Shown: positions 16,322 to 24,188 of the stretch, piece by piece | Numbering within the stretch: the stretch's first letter is position 1 | Layout of the letters: each line of letters begins with the position of its first letter | DNA from: Streptomyces cinerochromogenes | GTDB taxonomy: Bacteria; Actinomycetota; Actinomycetes; Streptomycetales; Streptomycetaceae | Reading direction: 5' to 3' | DNA: 64,000 nt | NCBI RefSeq assembly: GCF_014648635.1 | Contig: NZ_BMRM01000013.1 | Coordinates: 128,738 to 192,737 of the forward strand | Translations under genes and position numbers: made by a program | Notes under the pieces: generated by a model | Seen by the model: only the letters and a program-made list of their open reading frames with translations | Database searches by the model: none | Told to the model about the DNA's origin: nothing

Positions 16322-18022
16322 ATGCGTGACTACGACTACGACCTCGGCGGCCACGGCCGGCGCGTGACGACGACGTCCCCCGAGGCACAGGCATGGTTCG
16401 ACCGCGGCCTGACCTGGACGTACGCCTTCAACCACGAAGAGGCCGCCCGCTGCTTCGAGGCCGCTGCCGCGGCTGATCCCGGCTGCGCCATGGCCGAGTG
16501 GGGCCTGGCCTACGCCTTGGGACCGAACTACAACAAACCGTGGGAGTTCTTCGACGAGGACGACCTGGAACGGACGGTGGAGCGTGCGCACGCGGCCGTG
16601 CGGCGCGCGCGGGCGAAGGCGGCCGGTGCCACGCCGGTCGAGCAGGCGCTCATCGGTGCCCTGCAGGCCCGTTACCCCCGGGCCTCGGTGCCGGATGCCG
16701 GGGACTGCCCGGTGTGGAACACCGCCTACGCCGACAGCATGCGAGCCGTGTACCGCCTGGCCGGCGACGACCCGGACGTCGCCGCCCTGTACGCCGACGC
16801 GCTGATGAACCTCACTCCCTGGCAGCTGTGGGACATCCGCACCGGCCGGCCGGCCCGGGGCGCCCGCACCACCGAGGCCAGGACCGTACTCGAACGGGCG
16901 ATCGCCACGGCGGCGGGCGAGCGGCACCCGGGGCTGTTGCACCTGTACATCCACCTGATGGAGATGTCCCCCACCCCCGAGGCCGCCCTGTCCGCCGGTG
17001 ACCGGCTGCGCGACCTCGTACCGGACGCGGGTCACCTGCGGCACATGCCCTCGCACCTGGAGGTGCTCTGCGGCGACTACCGCCGTGTGGTCAGCGACAA
17101 CACGGCGGCGATCGCGGCCGACGAGAAGTTCGCGGACCGGGCCGGCGCGATGAACTTCTACACCCTGTACCGGTGCCACAACCACCACTTCAAGATCTAC
17201 GGCGCGATGTTCCTCGGCCGCTTCGAGGACGCGCTGGACGCGGCGGAACGGCTGGAGGCGGCCGTGCCCGAGGAACTGCTGCGCGTGGACAGTCCGCCCA
17301 TGGCCGACTGGCTGGAGGGTTTCCTGGCGATGCGGGTGCACGTGCTCATCCGCTTCGGCCGCTGGGAGGACGTCCTGCGCCTCGCGCTGCCGGCCGACGC
17401 GGAGCTGTACTGCGTGACCACGGCGATGCTCCGGTACGCGCGCGGGGTCGCGCTCGCCGCGACGGGCCGGATCGGCGAGGCGGAGCGGGAACGCGAGCTG
17501 TTCCGGGAGGCGGCCGCCCGGGTCCCCGCGACCCGGATGCTGTTCAACAACACCTGTACGGACATCCTGGCGATCGCGGCGCACATGCTCGACGGCGAGC
17601 TGGAGTACCGCAAGGGTGCGTACGAGGCGGCGTTCGCGGCGCTGCGCCGGTCGATCGAGCTGGACGACGGTCTTCCGTACGACGAGCCCTGGGGGTGGAT
17701 GCAGCCCACTCGCCACGCCTACGGCGCCCTGCTCCTCGAACAGGGCCTGGTCGAGCAGGCCGAGGACGTCTACCGCGCCGACCTCGGACTGGACGACACG
17801 CTGCCCCGCCCGCTGCAACACCCGGGCAACGTCTGGGCGTTGCACGGCCTGCACGAGTGCCTCGTACGGCTGGGCAGGCAGGCGGAGGCACGGCTCGTTG
17901 CCCAGCAGCTGAAGTTCGCCGCCGCGGTGGCGGACGTGGAGATCGAGGCGTCCTGCTTCTGCCGGCTGCAGACCTCCGGGCACTCGGCCGGGCAGGGCGG
18001 GTGCTGTGCCGGGGAGGGCTGA
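16322..18022 (+). CDS. Large TPR-repeat protein with cysteine-rich tail
   Basis: A 566-residue helical repeat protein. TPR-like units are seen from the N-terminus (AQAWFDRGLTWTYAFNHEEAARCFEAAAAADPGCAMAEWGLAYALG) through the C-terminal third (GAYEAAFAALRRSIELDD, GALLLEQGLVEQAEDVYR). A conserved-looking block with His and Asn (YRCHNHHFKIYGAMFLGR) near residue 280 suggests a specific binding site. The last 40 residues contain CFCRLQ and GGCCAGEG, an unusual cysteine-rich end. No membrane segment is present, and the function is not known to me. The 264 bases upstream hold no other gene; the ATG follows GAGGAG. Confidence 0.75.
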   Translation: MRDYDYDLGGHGRRVTTTSPEAQAWFDRGLTWTYAFNHEEAARCFEAAAAADPGCAMAEWGLAYALGPNYNKPWEFFDEDDLERTVERAHAAVRRARAKAAGATPVEQALIGALQARYPRASVPDAGDCPVWNTAYADSMRAVYRLAGDDPDVAALYADALMNLTPWQLWDIRTGRPARGARTTEARTVLERAIATAAGERHPGLLHLYIHLMEMSPTPEAALSAGDRLRDLVPDAGHLRHMPSHLEVLCGDYRRVVSDNTAAIAADEKFADRAGAMNFYTLYRCHNHHFKIYGAMFLGRFEDALDAAERLEAAVPEELLRVDSPPMADWLEGFLAMRVHVLIRFGRWEDVLRLALPADAELYCVTTAMLRYARGVALAATGRIGEAERERELFREAAARVPATRMLFNNTCTDILAIAAHMLDGELEYRKGAYEAAFAALRRSIELDDGLPYDEPWGWMQPTRHAYGALLLEQGLVEQAEDVYRADLGLDDTLPRPLQHPGNVWALHGLHECLVRLGRQAEARLVAQQLKFAAAVADVEIEASCFCRLQTSGHSAGQGGCCAGEG

Positions 18023-18103
18023 GGAGGTCGAGGCGATGTCGATGACCGGCTCCGCGTCGGCCGTGGGTTCCGGCTCGCCGCCGTCGATCGCGGGGCAGCG
18101 ACA

Positions 18104-18137
18104 TGGGTCCTCCCGGTGACCGTCCCGGGAGGACCCA
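18104..18137. terminator. Bidirectional hairpin between the TPR and DUF11 genes
   Basis: A perfect 13-base-pair stem with left arm TGGGTCCTCCCGG and an 8-base loop lies midway in the 178-base convergent gap. It is placed to terminate both transcripts. Confidence 0.7.
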
Positions 18138-18200
18138 CACACGCCGGCCCTCGGCCCCTCACCCGGGCCCGGGGCCGGTGTCGCAGCCGGATCGGAGGGG

Positions 18201-19604
18201 CTACTTCCGGGGGGAGCAGGGATCGCAGCAGGAGGGGGCCGGTTCGACGCAGACGGTGACCGTGTCGGTGTTGCCCGTCAGGTCGGGGTCCTTCTCGTTG
18301 GCGGTGGCGGTGGCGGTGTTGGTGATCCGGCCGGCCCTGGTGGCCTTGGCCCGCAGGGTGAGGGTCGCCGTGGAGCCGTCGGACAGGTCGCCCACGGCCC
18401 ACTGTCCGGTGGCCGGGTCGTAGGCTCCGGACGTGCCGTCGGCGGACAGGAAGGCGAGGCCGTCCGGGAGCCGGTCGGTGACGGTGACGCCGGTGGCCTG
18501 GTTCGGGCCGGTGTTGCGGACGGCGACGCGGTAGGTCACGGTCTGCCCGACGGTGACGGTGGTCGCGTCGGCCGCCTTCGTCACGGTGAGGTCGGCCGCC
18601 GGCTTGACCTCGGTGACCTCCTCGCCGGAGGTGGCCGTCAGCGGCTCCGGGGTCGGGCCGAGCCGGTTCTCGTACGAGGCGGAGGCGGTGTTGCTGATCT
18701 GCTTGCCGCCGCTCGCCCGGTCGATGACGACCCGGTACTCCACCGTGGTGCCCGACGGCAGCGTCTCGGTACTGGGCAGGCTGCCTCCCTGCGCCCCGGA
18801 CGCCCCGTTGCCCAGGTGGAAGACGACCTGGTCCGCCTGGGCGTCGTAATACGCCTGGTCGTCGCCGTTCGCGTCGCTCTTGGCACCGGCGTTGGGACCG
18901 TCGACCACGCGCAGCGACCCGGGCACGTACGTCGTCCCCTCCGGGACGGTGTCGGTCAGGACGACGTTCTCGGCGTTGCCGCCGCCCTCGTTCCTGGCGG
19001 TGACGCGGTAGGTGACGACATCACCCACCTCCAGCGGTCCGGCGGGCACGGCGGTCTTGGTGAGCACCAGGTAGGGGGCGGTGCCGAAGAAGATGCCGTC
19101 GAGGAAGTTGCCGATGCCGCGGTTGCCGCCGGCTGCGGAGACGGACCGGAAGGAGAAGCGGGTCGTCGTCTGGCCGGCCGGCACGGTGTAGGTGCCGGTG
19201 TAGTAGCCCCAGGCGGTGTTGCCGTCGGTGAAGCGTCGCTGCTCCACCGGGGAGCCCGGTGCGCCGATGTCCAGCGCCATGGTGTCCTGTCCCAGCCGGC
19301 CGCGGTGGTAGAGCCGCCAGTACAGCTTCGACCCGGGCGTGGTCGGCAGGTCCTGGTAGAGGGTGGCGACCTCGTTGGCGTTCAGCTCCGCGAACTGGGC
19401 GCCTTCGGCCGCCGGCACGCCGCTGAACCCCGACCGCCATAACTCGATCCTGTGGTCGGACGCCGTGGTGAGCCAACCCGGGACCCGCTTGGGCGCCTGG
19501 GTCTGGGAGGCGTCCGGAAGGATCTCGTAGTCGGTGACGGCGGGCTGTTCGAAGCTGCCGTTGACCAGGGCGACGCGGAGCGGTGCGGCGGGAGGTGTAC
19601 TCAT
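18201..19604 (-). CDS. DUF11 (CARDB-like) repeat surface-type protein without signal peptide
   Basis: A 467-residue protein. Residues about 8-190 resemble a beta-sandwich glycan- or surface-binding domain (VNGSFEQPAVTDYEILPDAS, ELWRSGFSGVPAAEGAQFAELNAN, YWRLYHRGRLG). Two or more DUF11 repeats follow (LEVGDVVTYRVTARNEGGGNAENVVLTDTVPEGTTYV; VGQTVTYRVAVRNTGPNQATGVTVTDRLPDGL). The chain ends in a short cysteine cluster (CVEPAPSCCDPCSPRK). DUF11 proteins are normally secreted or wall-attached, yet no signal peptide or anchor is present. The ATG at 19604 follows AAGGAG, and no upstream in-frame start adds a signal sequence. A related phage-tail or non-classically exported role is possible. Confidence 0.75.
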   Translation of the reverse strand: MSTPPAAPLRVALVNGSFEQPAVTDYEILPDASQTQAPKRVPGWLTTASDHRIELWRSGFSGVPAAEGAQFAELNANEVATLYQDLPTTPGSKLYWRLYHRGRLGQDTMALDIGAPGSPVEQRRFTDGNTAWGYYTGTYTVPAGQTTTRFSFRSVSAAGGNRGIGNFLDGIFFGTAPYLVLTKTAVPAGPLEVGDVVTYRVTARNEGGGNAENVVLTDTVPEGTTYVPGSLRVVDGPNAGAKSDANGDDQAYYDAQADQVVFHLGNGASGAQGGSLPSTETLPSGTTVEYRVVIDRASGGKQISNTASASYENRLGPTPEPLTATSGEEVTEVKPAADLTVTKAADATTVTVGQTVTYRVAVRNTGPNQATGVTVTDRLPDGLAFLSADGTSGAYDPATGQWAVGDLSDGSTATLTLRAKATRAGRITNTATATANEKDPDLTGNTDTVTVCVEPAPSCCDPCSPRK

Positions 19605-20220
19605 CGGTCTTCTCCTTGGGGTCGGCGTCACGGAGGCGCCCCGTCGACCTGCCACGCCTGCACGTCGGGTGACGGAGCCCGAAACGGCAGACAGCTCACC
19701 GTATTCACGCGAACACGAGAAGTGACATCGACGCGTGTCCGGACAACCCTGTGCCGCAGGTTTCGCCGGCTCTCGCCTGCGCCTGGCGCCCCGCACCGGC
19801 ACGCGCGCCCCCGGCCTCCACACCGCTGGGGACGCACCCGCCTCCCTGACCTCACCCGCCGCCCCCGTCGTGGCCGAAACCGACCGGCCGCTCCTGTCCG
19901 CTCACCCTTTCCCCGGGTGAATCGCCCGTCGGGAAGTTGACGTCGCCTTCGGCGTGCGACGGTGCCGGGGGTGTACTCCCGCTGTCCAACTCCGCTGGAA
20001 ACGCGCGTCGTCGACCGCCCGCATCCGTCAGAGGTCCTGGCCGTCCCTGCGTTTGCAAGGCACCGTGACCGGCAGGAAAATTGTTGCTGTCAGCGTGGCC
20101 CCTGCCGCTGGAAACGGGGCCGGCGGGCCTCCGCGCTTCTTCTGCTGCTGCCGCGCACGAGCGCGGACGCGCATTTCCCGGTACTGGCCACCTATCCGTC
20201 CCGGTCTTTCGGGAGGGCCC
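19605..20220. other. Divergent intergenic region, no gene seen
   Basis: A 616-base stretch between the divergent DUF11 and nuclease-fold genes. Small open frames exist but show no homology or ribosome site worth reporting. A TTGACG hexamer near 19936 and an imperfect CGTCGC/GTGCGACG hairpin just after it may belong to the nuclease-gene promoter. The segment around 20080-20095 (AGGAAAATTGTTGCTGTCAG) is unusually AT-rich for this DNA. Confidence 0.4.
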
Positions 20221-21180
20221 GTGACAACGCTGCGACTGGCCACGTTCAATGTCGAGAATCTCTTCGCACGCTGGCGGTTCAAGGCCGGCGTCGACCCGGC
20301 GGCCGCCAACTCGAGGGGCTGGATCGTCGATCAGACCCTCTTCGAGGAACTGGGTATGGACGACAAAGCCATCACGGGGGCGGCGGTGCGGGAACTGGGG
20401 GCCGACGTGCTGTGCCTGCAAGAGGTGGAGAACGTCGACACGCTCAAGTATTTCCGTGCTCAGGCGCTGGGCGGGCGCACCGAGTACCCCTACGTCGCCG
20501 GGGTGGACGGCAACGATCCGCGGCTGATCGACGTCGCGGTGCTGTCGAAGCTGCCGATCACGCGTATCCGCTCGTACCAGCACCTGATGGACCCGGGGGC
20601 CCCGACGGCACCGCTGTTCTCGCGTGACTGCCTCGAGGTCGACGTCGAGGTCGGGGTGGGTCAGGGGCACAGTACGCCCGTGACGCTGTTCGTCAACCAC
20701 TTCAAGTCCATGCGGGAAGGACGCGCGGAGACCCGGGGGAAGCGGGAGCGGCAGGCCGGCAAGGTGATGGACATCGTCACCGACCGCTTCGGGAGCGCGT
20801 CACCGGGCGACCGTCCGTTCGTGGTCCTCGGCGATCTGAACGACTATCTGGAAGCGGACGGCGACGGGGGTTCGGGTATCAGTCGCCTCGTCAACTGGGA
20901 CCAGGTCGAGAACGTGGTGGCCCGCCTGCCCGAAGGGGAGCGGTGGACACACTACTGGGACGACGGCGAGGACTACCGGCAGCTGGACTACATCCTGCCG
21001 TCCGTCTCACTCGCCCGGGCAGCCCCGCACACCCCGCCGGAGATCTTCCGCAAGGGCATGCCGCTGCGTGCCGTCAAATACACCGGGCCCCGGTTCCCGG
21101 GCGTGGGGCACGACAAGCCGAAGGCATCCGACCACTGTCCCGTCGTCTTCGAACTGGAAGTACACCCGCCGACGGCATGA
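20221..21180 (+). CDS. Endonuclease/exonuclease/phosphatase-fold protein
   Basis: A 319-residue EEP-superfamily hydrolase. The diagnostic motifs are the opening LRLATFNVENLF, LCLQEVEN (metal-binding Glu near residue 66), FVNHFKS, the VVLGDLNDY strand and the final KASDHCPVVFELE. The family includes nucleases, sphingomyelinases and inositol phosphatases. Because no signal peptide is present, an intracellular nuclease or phosphodiesterase role is more likely. I chose the GTG at 20221, 3 bases after GGGAGGG, directly at the first strand. The protease operon follows after 88 bases on the same strand. Confidence 0.83.
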   Translation: MTTLRLATFNVENLFARWRFKAGVDPAAANSRGWIVDQTLFEELGMDDKAITGAAVRELGADVLCLQEVENVDTLKYFRAQALGGRTEYPYVAGVDGNDPRLIDVAVLSKLPITRIRSYQHLMDPGAPTAPLFSRDCLEVDVEVGVGQGHSTPVTLFVNHFKSMREGRAETRGKRERQAGKVMDIVTDRFGSASPGDRPFVVLGDLNDYLEADGDGGSGISRLVNWDQVENVVARLPEGERWTHYWDDGEDYRQLDYILPSVSLARAAPHTPPEIFRKGMPLRAVKYTGPRFPGVGHDKPKASDHCPVVFELEVHPPTA

Positions 21181-21268
21181 GACGCGTCCGTGCCTGCGGC
21201 CGGGTGATCACGTCGTCTGCAAGTGGTCAACGAATCAACCGTCGTTCCTCTCGCTCAGGAGGTCTCCC

Positions 21269-22480
21269 ATGACCAGGACCCGCCACGTCAACTGCATCAT
21301 CCCGCCGCATCTCCTCGACAAGCTCCTGCACAGCGACGACAGCGACGTACGCAAGGCCGCCCTGGACACCTTGCTGACCACGACGCGGTTGCGGGGTGAG
21401 CGGTCGGTCCGGGCAACCTTCGCCGGAGCGGCCGCCGCCGGGAACGGCCGGCGGACGGTGTTCGACTGCCGGCAGGGACGGTTCCTGCCCTTCGCCGTTC
21501 TGGTCCGGACAGAGGAGGGCGCGGAGTCCGGGGACAGTTCCGTGAACCGGGCGTTCGACGGACTCGGCACCACGCGGGACTTCTACCAGAAGGTGTTCCA
21601 GCGCAATTCGCTCGACGGCCTGGGCATGCGCCTGGACGGGTACGTCCACTTCGGCGTGGGGTACAACAACGCGTTCTGGGACGGACGGCAGATGGTCTTC
21701 GGTGACGGGGACGGAAGGATGTTCACCGACTTCACCGCGTCCATCGACGTGATCGCCCACGAGCTGACCCACGGGGTCACCGAGTTCACGGCGGGCCTCG
21801 CCTACCACCACCAGTCCGGTGCGCTGAACGAGTCGATCTCGGATGTCTTCGGAACACTGGTCAAGCAGTGGTCGGCGAACGAGACGGCGGAGACGGCGGA
21901 CTGGCTGATCGGCGCCGACGTGTTCACCCCGGGCATCGAGGCCGACGCACTGCGCTCGCTGAAGGCCCCGGGGACGGCGTACGACAGCCCCCTGCTCGGC
22001 AAGGACCCGCAACCCGACCACATGAGCAGGTTCGTCAACCTGCCGAACACCGAGGCCGGCGACTACGGCGGGGTGCACATCAACTCGGGCATCCCGAACA
22101 AGGCGTTCTACCTGACCGCCGTGGGCATCGGCGGATTCGCCTGGCAGGCTCCCGGCCTCATCTGGTACGAGTCGCTCAAGGCATCCAGCATGGAGACGAA
22201 GTTCCAGGACTTCGCGGACACCACCTACCGGAAGGCCGAGGAACTGTTCGGCGCCGGCAGCGCCGAACAACTGGCCGTGCTGGCGGCGTGGCAGGGGGTG
22301 GGGATCCAGATCAGCGGAGTCCCCGCCGGGGTGGCCCGGGCGCGCAGTCTCGCGGCGAGCCGGGACGGCGGTGTGGGCCGGGACGACGGCCTGGCCGCGC
22401 TGAGCAAGCAGGTCGGGGCACTCTCCGCACAGCTGAGGGAACTGAACGAGGACCTCACCGCGCTGAAGGCGATGAGGTGA
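21269..22480 (+). CDS. Protealysin-like M4 metalloprotease
   Basis: A thermolysin-family zinc protease of 403 residues. The zinc site is H164-E165-L-T-H168 with third ligand E188 (in NESISD), and the catalytic histidine is H270 (GGVHINSGIPN). There is no secretion signal and no long FTP/PepSY propeptide. Instead the chain begins with a short precursor carrying CIIPPHLL, the hallmark of protealysin-type proteases, which mature autocatalytically and are often intracellular. The tail (about 350-403) is a short coiled coil (ALSKQVGALSAQLRELNEDLTALKAMR), an addition I do not recall from protealysin itself. The inhibitor gene follows after 88 bases. Confidence 0.88.
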   Translation: MTRTRHVNCIIPPHLLDKLLHSDDSDVRKAALDTLLTTTRLRGERSVRATFAGAAAAGNGRRTVFDCRQGRFLPFAVLVRTEEGAESGDSSVNRAFDGLGTTRDFYQKVFQRNSLDGLGMRLDGYVHFGVGYNNAFWDGRQMVFGDGDGRMFTDFTASIDVIAHELTHGVTEFTAGLAYHHQSGALNESISDVFGTLVKQWSANETAETADWLIGADVFTPGIEADALRSLKAPGTAYDSPLLGKDPQPDHMSRFVNLPNTEAGDYGGVHINSGIPNKAFYLTAVGIGGFAWQAPGLIWYESLKASSMETKFQDFADTTYRKAEELFGAGSAEQLAVLAAWQGVGIQISGVPAGVARARSLAASRDGGVGRDDGLAALSKQVGALSAQLRELNEDLTALKAMR

Positions 22481-22568
22481 CCGCGGCCGGTCGGTACCGG
22501 CCCGGTCCTCGGGAGGTCGTCACGAACCGTTCCTTCGCGACTCGGCCGGCCCCGGGAGGGTGTGCACG

Positions 22569-22880
22569 ATGAAGGTGACCCTGGCGCGGCACGGCGGGCT
22601 CGCGGCCGCGGTCCACCTGCGCCGGCCGCCCACGGTGGTGGACACCGACGCCCTGCCCGAGAGCGCCGCGGCGGAGCTGGCCGAGCTGGTGGCGGCTGCC
22701 TCCACCGGTGCGGCCGGGCATGAGGGGCCCGGGCCCGGCCGCGCCAGGGACGCGATGAGCTACACGGTCACGGTGGAGGAGGGCGGGCGCTCGACCGAGC
22801 TGACCCAGTCGGACACCACCATGTCCCCGGAGTTCGCCGCCCTGCTCAGCTGGCTGGAGAAGCACTCCGCCCAGCAGTGA
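22569..22880 (+). CDS. Emfourin-type inhibitor of the protealysin-like protease
   Basis: A 103-residue protein resembling emfourin, the proteinaceous inhibitor encoded with protealysin. It has the basic first strand MKVTLARHGGLAA, the VDTDALPESAAAELAELVAAA helix and the SYTVTVEEGG strand pair. Co-operonic location directly after an M4 protease supports the assignment; emfourins are slow tight-binding inhibitors (family knowledge). The ATG at 22569 has GGGAGGG 8 bases upstream and is preferred over an in-frame GTG at 22560. The inhibitor would keep the cytosolic protease silent until released. Confidence 0.8.
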   Translation: MKVTLARHGGLAAAVHLRRPPTVVDTDALPESAAAELAELVAAASTGAAGHEGPGPGRARDAMSYTVTVEEGGRSTELTQSDTTMSPEFAALLSWLEKHSAQQ

Positions 22881-23029
22881 CGGGCGACGCGCCCCCTCCC
22901 TACGACGCATTCCCCATCGACGGCGTCCACGCCACCCGGCCCGGCGCACCGGCCCGCTTCCTCGACGCGGCGGAGGGGGAGCCATACGAGGTCATCGCAC
23001 CCGGGCCGGGCGAGGACGTGACGCTGTGA
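22877..23029 (+). CDS. Coupled 50-residue acidic, proline-rich small protein
   Basis: An open frame of 50 codons starting with GTG inside the GTGA overlap that ends the emfourin gene, a configuration that normally means translational coupling. Third codon positions are about 90 percent G/C, matching real genes in this window. The product begins MTGDAPPPYDAFPIDG, contains RFLDAAEGEPYEVIAP in the middle and ends GPGEDVTL. It is acidic, rich in proline and glycine, and lacks cysteines and membrane segments. I recognise no family. It could be a third component of the protease-inhibitor unit or a small unstructured regulator. Confidence 0.5.
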   Translation: MTGDAPPPYDAFPIDGVHATRPGAPARFLDAAEGEPYEVIAPGPGEDVTL

Positions 23030-23088
23030 CGGCTCGCCCCGCCGGTCGGCGGCGCCGGTGGGAGAGGGCGCGCCGACCGCGCTTCCAC

Positions 23089-23134
23089 CGCGGGTGGTAT
23101 ACCTCCCGCGCACTCCTGTTGATCATATGACCAA
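23089..23134. promoter_or_regulatory. Two palindromes in the lanthipeptide operon promoter region
   Basis: Site 1 (23089-23110) is 22 bases: arms CGCGGG and CCCGCG flank a perfect GGTATACC core, with one T/T mismatch on each side. Site 2 (23119-23134), TTGATCATATGACCAA, is a 16-base palindrome with one mismatched pair. Their centres are 27 bases apart and 85-112 bases upstream of the first dehydratase gene. The sites resemble operators; no pathway-specific regulator adjoins the operon. Confidence 0.55.
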
Positions 23135-23210
23135 TTCGTTCGCGTGCTTCGGGACGCGTGCCGTGCGGACATCACAAGGGTGGTTTCGTCTTCCCCGGTG
23201 AGGAGGCCGC

Positions 23211-24188
23211 ATGGTGCGGGTGGAGCGTCTACTGGCCGACTGCCTGGACGACGCGCGTACACAGCCGCTCGGCACCGTGCCCGTCGCCGTCCGGGGCGCC
23301 GGTTACGCGGCGGCCCGCCGGACCTTCCTCGCGGCCGGTCTGGACGCCCTGCGCGCGCACACCCCCGACGCCGGGTGGGTGCAGCTCGGCCTGGCCTGCG
23401 CACCCGCCGGCCCCGGACCGCTGCCGTACGGGCAGCTCGCCGCCACGGCACGCGAGTTGCTCGACTCCGGACAGGCACGCGAGTTCTTCTTCATGCACAA
23501 ACCCCCTGGCCTGCGCGTGCGGTTCCTCGCGGCCCGGCCGTCCCGGGCGGGCGAGCTGCGCGAGACGCTGCTCCGGCGTCTCGGGTCCGGGCAGGCGGAA
23601 GGCACCTGGGGGCCGCCCGTGGCCGGTGTGTACGAGCCCGAGACGTACCTCTTCGGCGGGCCCCCGGCCATGCCCTGGGTGCACGCGCTGTTCACCGCCG
23701 ACTCGCGCGCCTGGCTGGACGTCCACACCCTCGCGGCCGGTGCTCCGCCACCGCCGTCCTGGCGGGTGTCGCTCGCGTTGCTGCACGCGGTGTTCGACGC
23801 CCTGGACATCGTCGGCTGGGAACATCGAGGGGTCTGGCAGGCCGTCCGGGAGGAGGCCGGCCGCCGGCTGCCCGGAGGGCTCGGCGCACCGGACCTGCGG
23901 CGGGCCGCCGCCGGGATCCGCGACTGGTGGGAGCTGAGCCCCGGCGCCCGGCTCGAAGCGCTGCCCCAGAACTGGCGGAACGTCGTGGGCGAGCACGTGC
24001 AGGCGGTGGGGCGGGCCGCGGAGCAGTGGCGTACCCGCTACTTCGCCTCCGGCGAGGCCACGATCGGCGCGCGCCGGGCCGCCGCCCACTACGCGGTCTT
24101 CCACTGGAACCGGGCCGCGCTCTCCACCGCACGCCAGTGCCTGCTCACCGAGGCGCTCGCCGCAGACGGCCGCGAGGGGGTGCGGTGA
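23211..24188 (+). CDS. Lanthipeptide dehydratase elimination subunit (split LanB, C-terminal-type domain)
   Basis: A 325-residue stand-alone version of the LanB C-terminal elimination domain (thiopeptide-type bacteriocin biosynthesis domain). It shows GWVQLGLACAPA at the N-terminus, the FFFMHKPPGLRVRFLA strand typical of the domain, YEPETYLFGGPPAM, and the late YAVFHWNRAALS helix. In class I biosynthesis this domain removes glutamate from glutamylated Ser/Thr to give dehydro residues. The ATG has GAGGAGG 5 bases upstream. The stop overlaps the next gene by GTGA, so the two halves are made together. Split dehydratases are standard in thiopeptides and less so in lanthipeptides. Confidence 0.85.
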   Translation: MVRVERLLADCLDDARTQPLGTVPVAVRGAGYAAARRTFLAAGLDALRAHTPDAGWVQLGLACAPAGPGPLPYGQLAATARELLDSGQAREFFFMHKPPGLRVRFLAARPSRAGELRETLLRRLGSGQAEGTWGPPVAGVYEPETYLFGGPPAMPWVHALFTADSRAWLDVHTLAAGAPPPPSWRVSLALLHAVFDALDIVGWEHRGVWQAVREEAGRRLPGGLGAPDLRRAAAGIRDWWELSPGARLEALPQNWRNVVGEHVQAVGRAAEQWRTRYFASGEATIGARRAAAHYAVFHWNRAALSTARQCLLTEALAADGREGVR

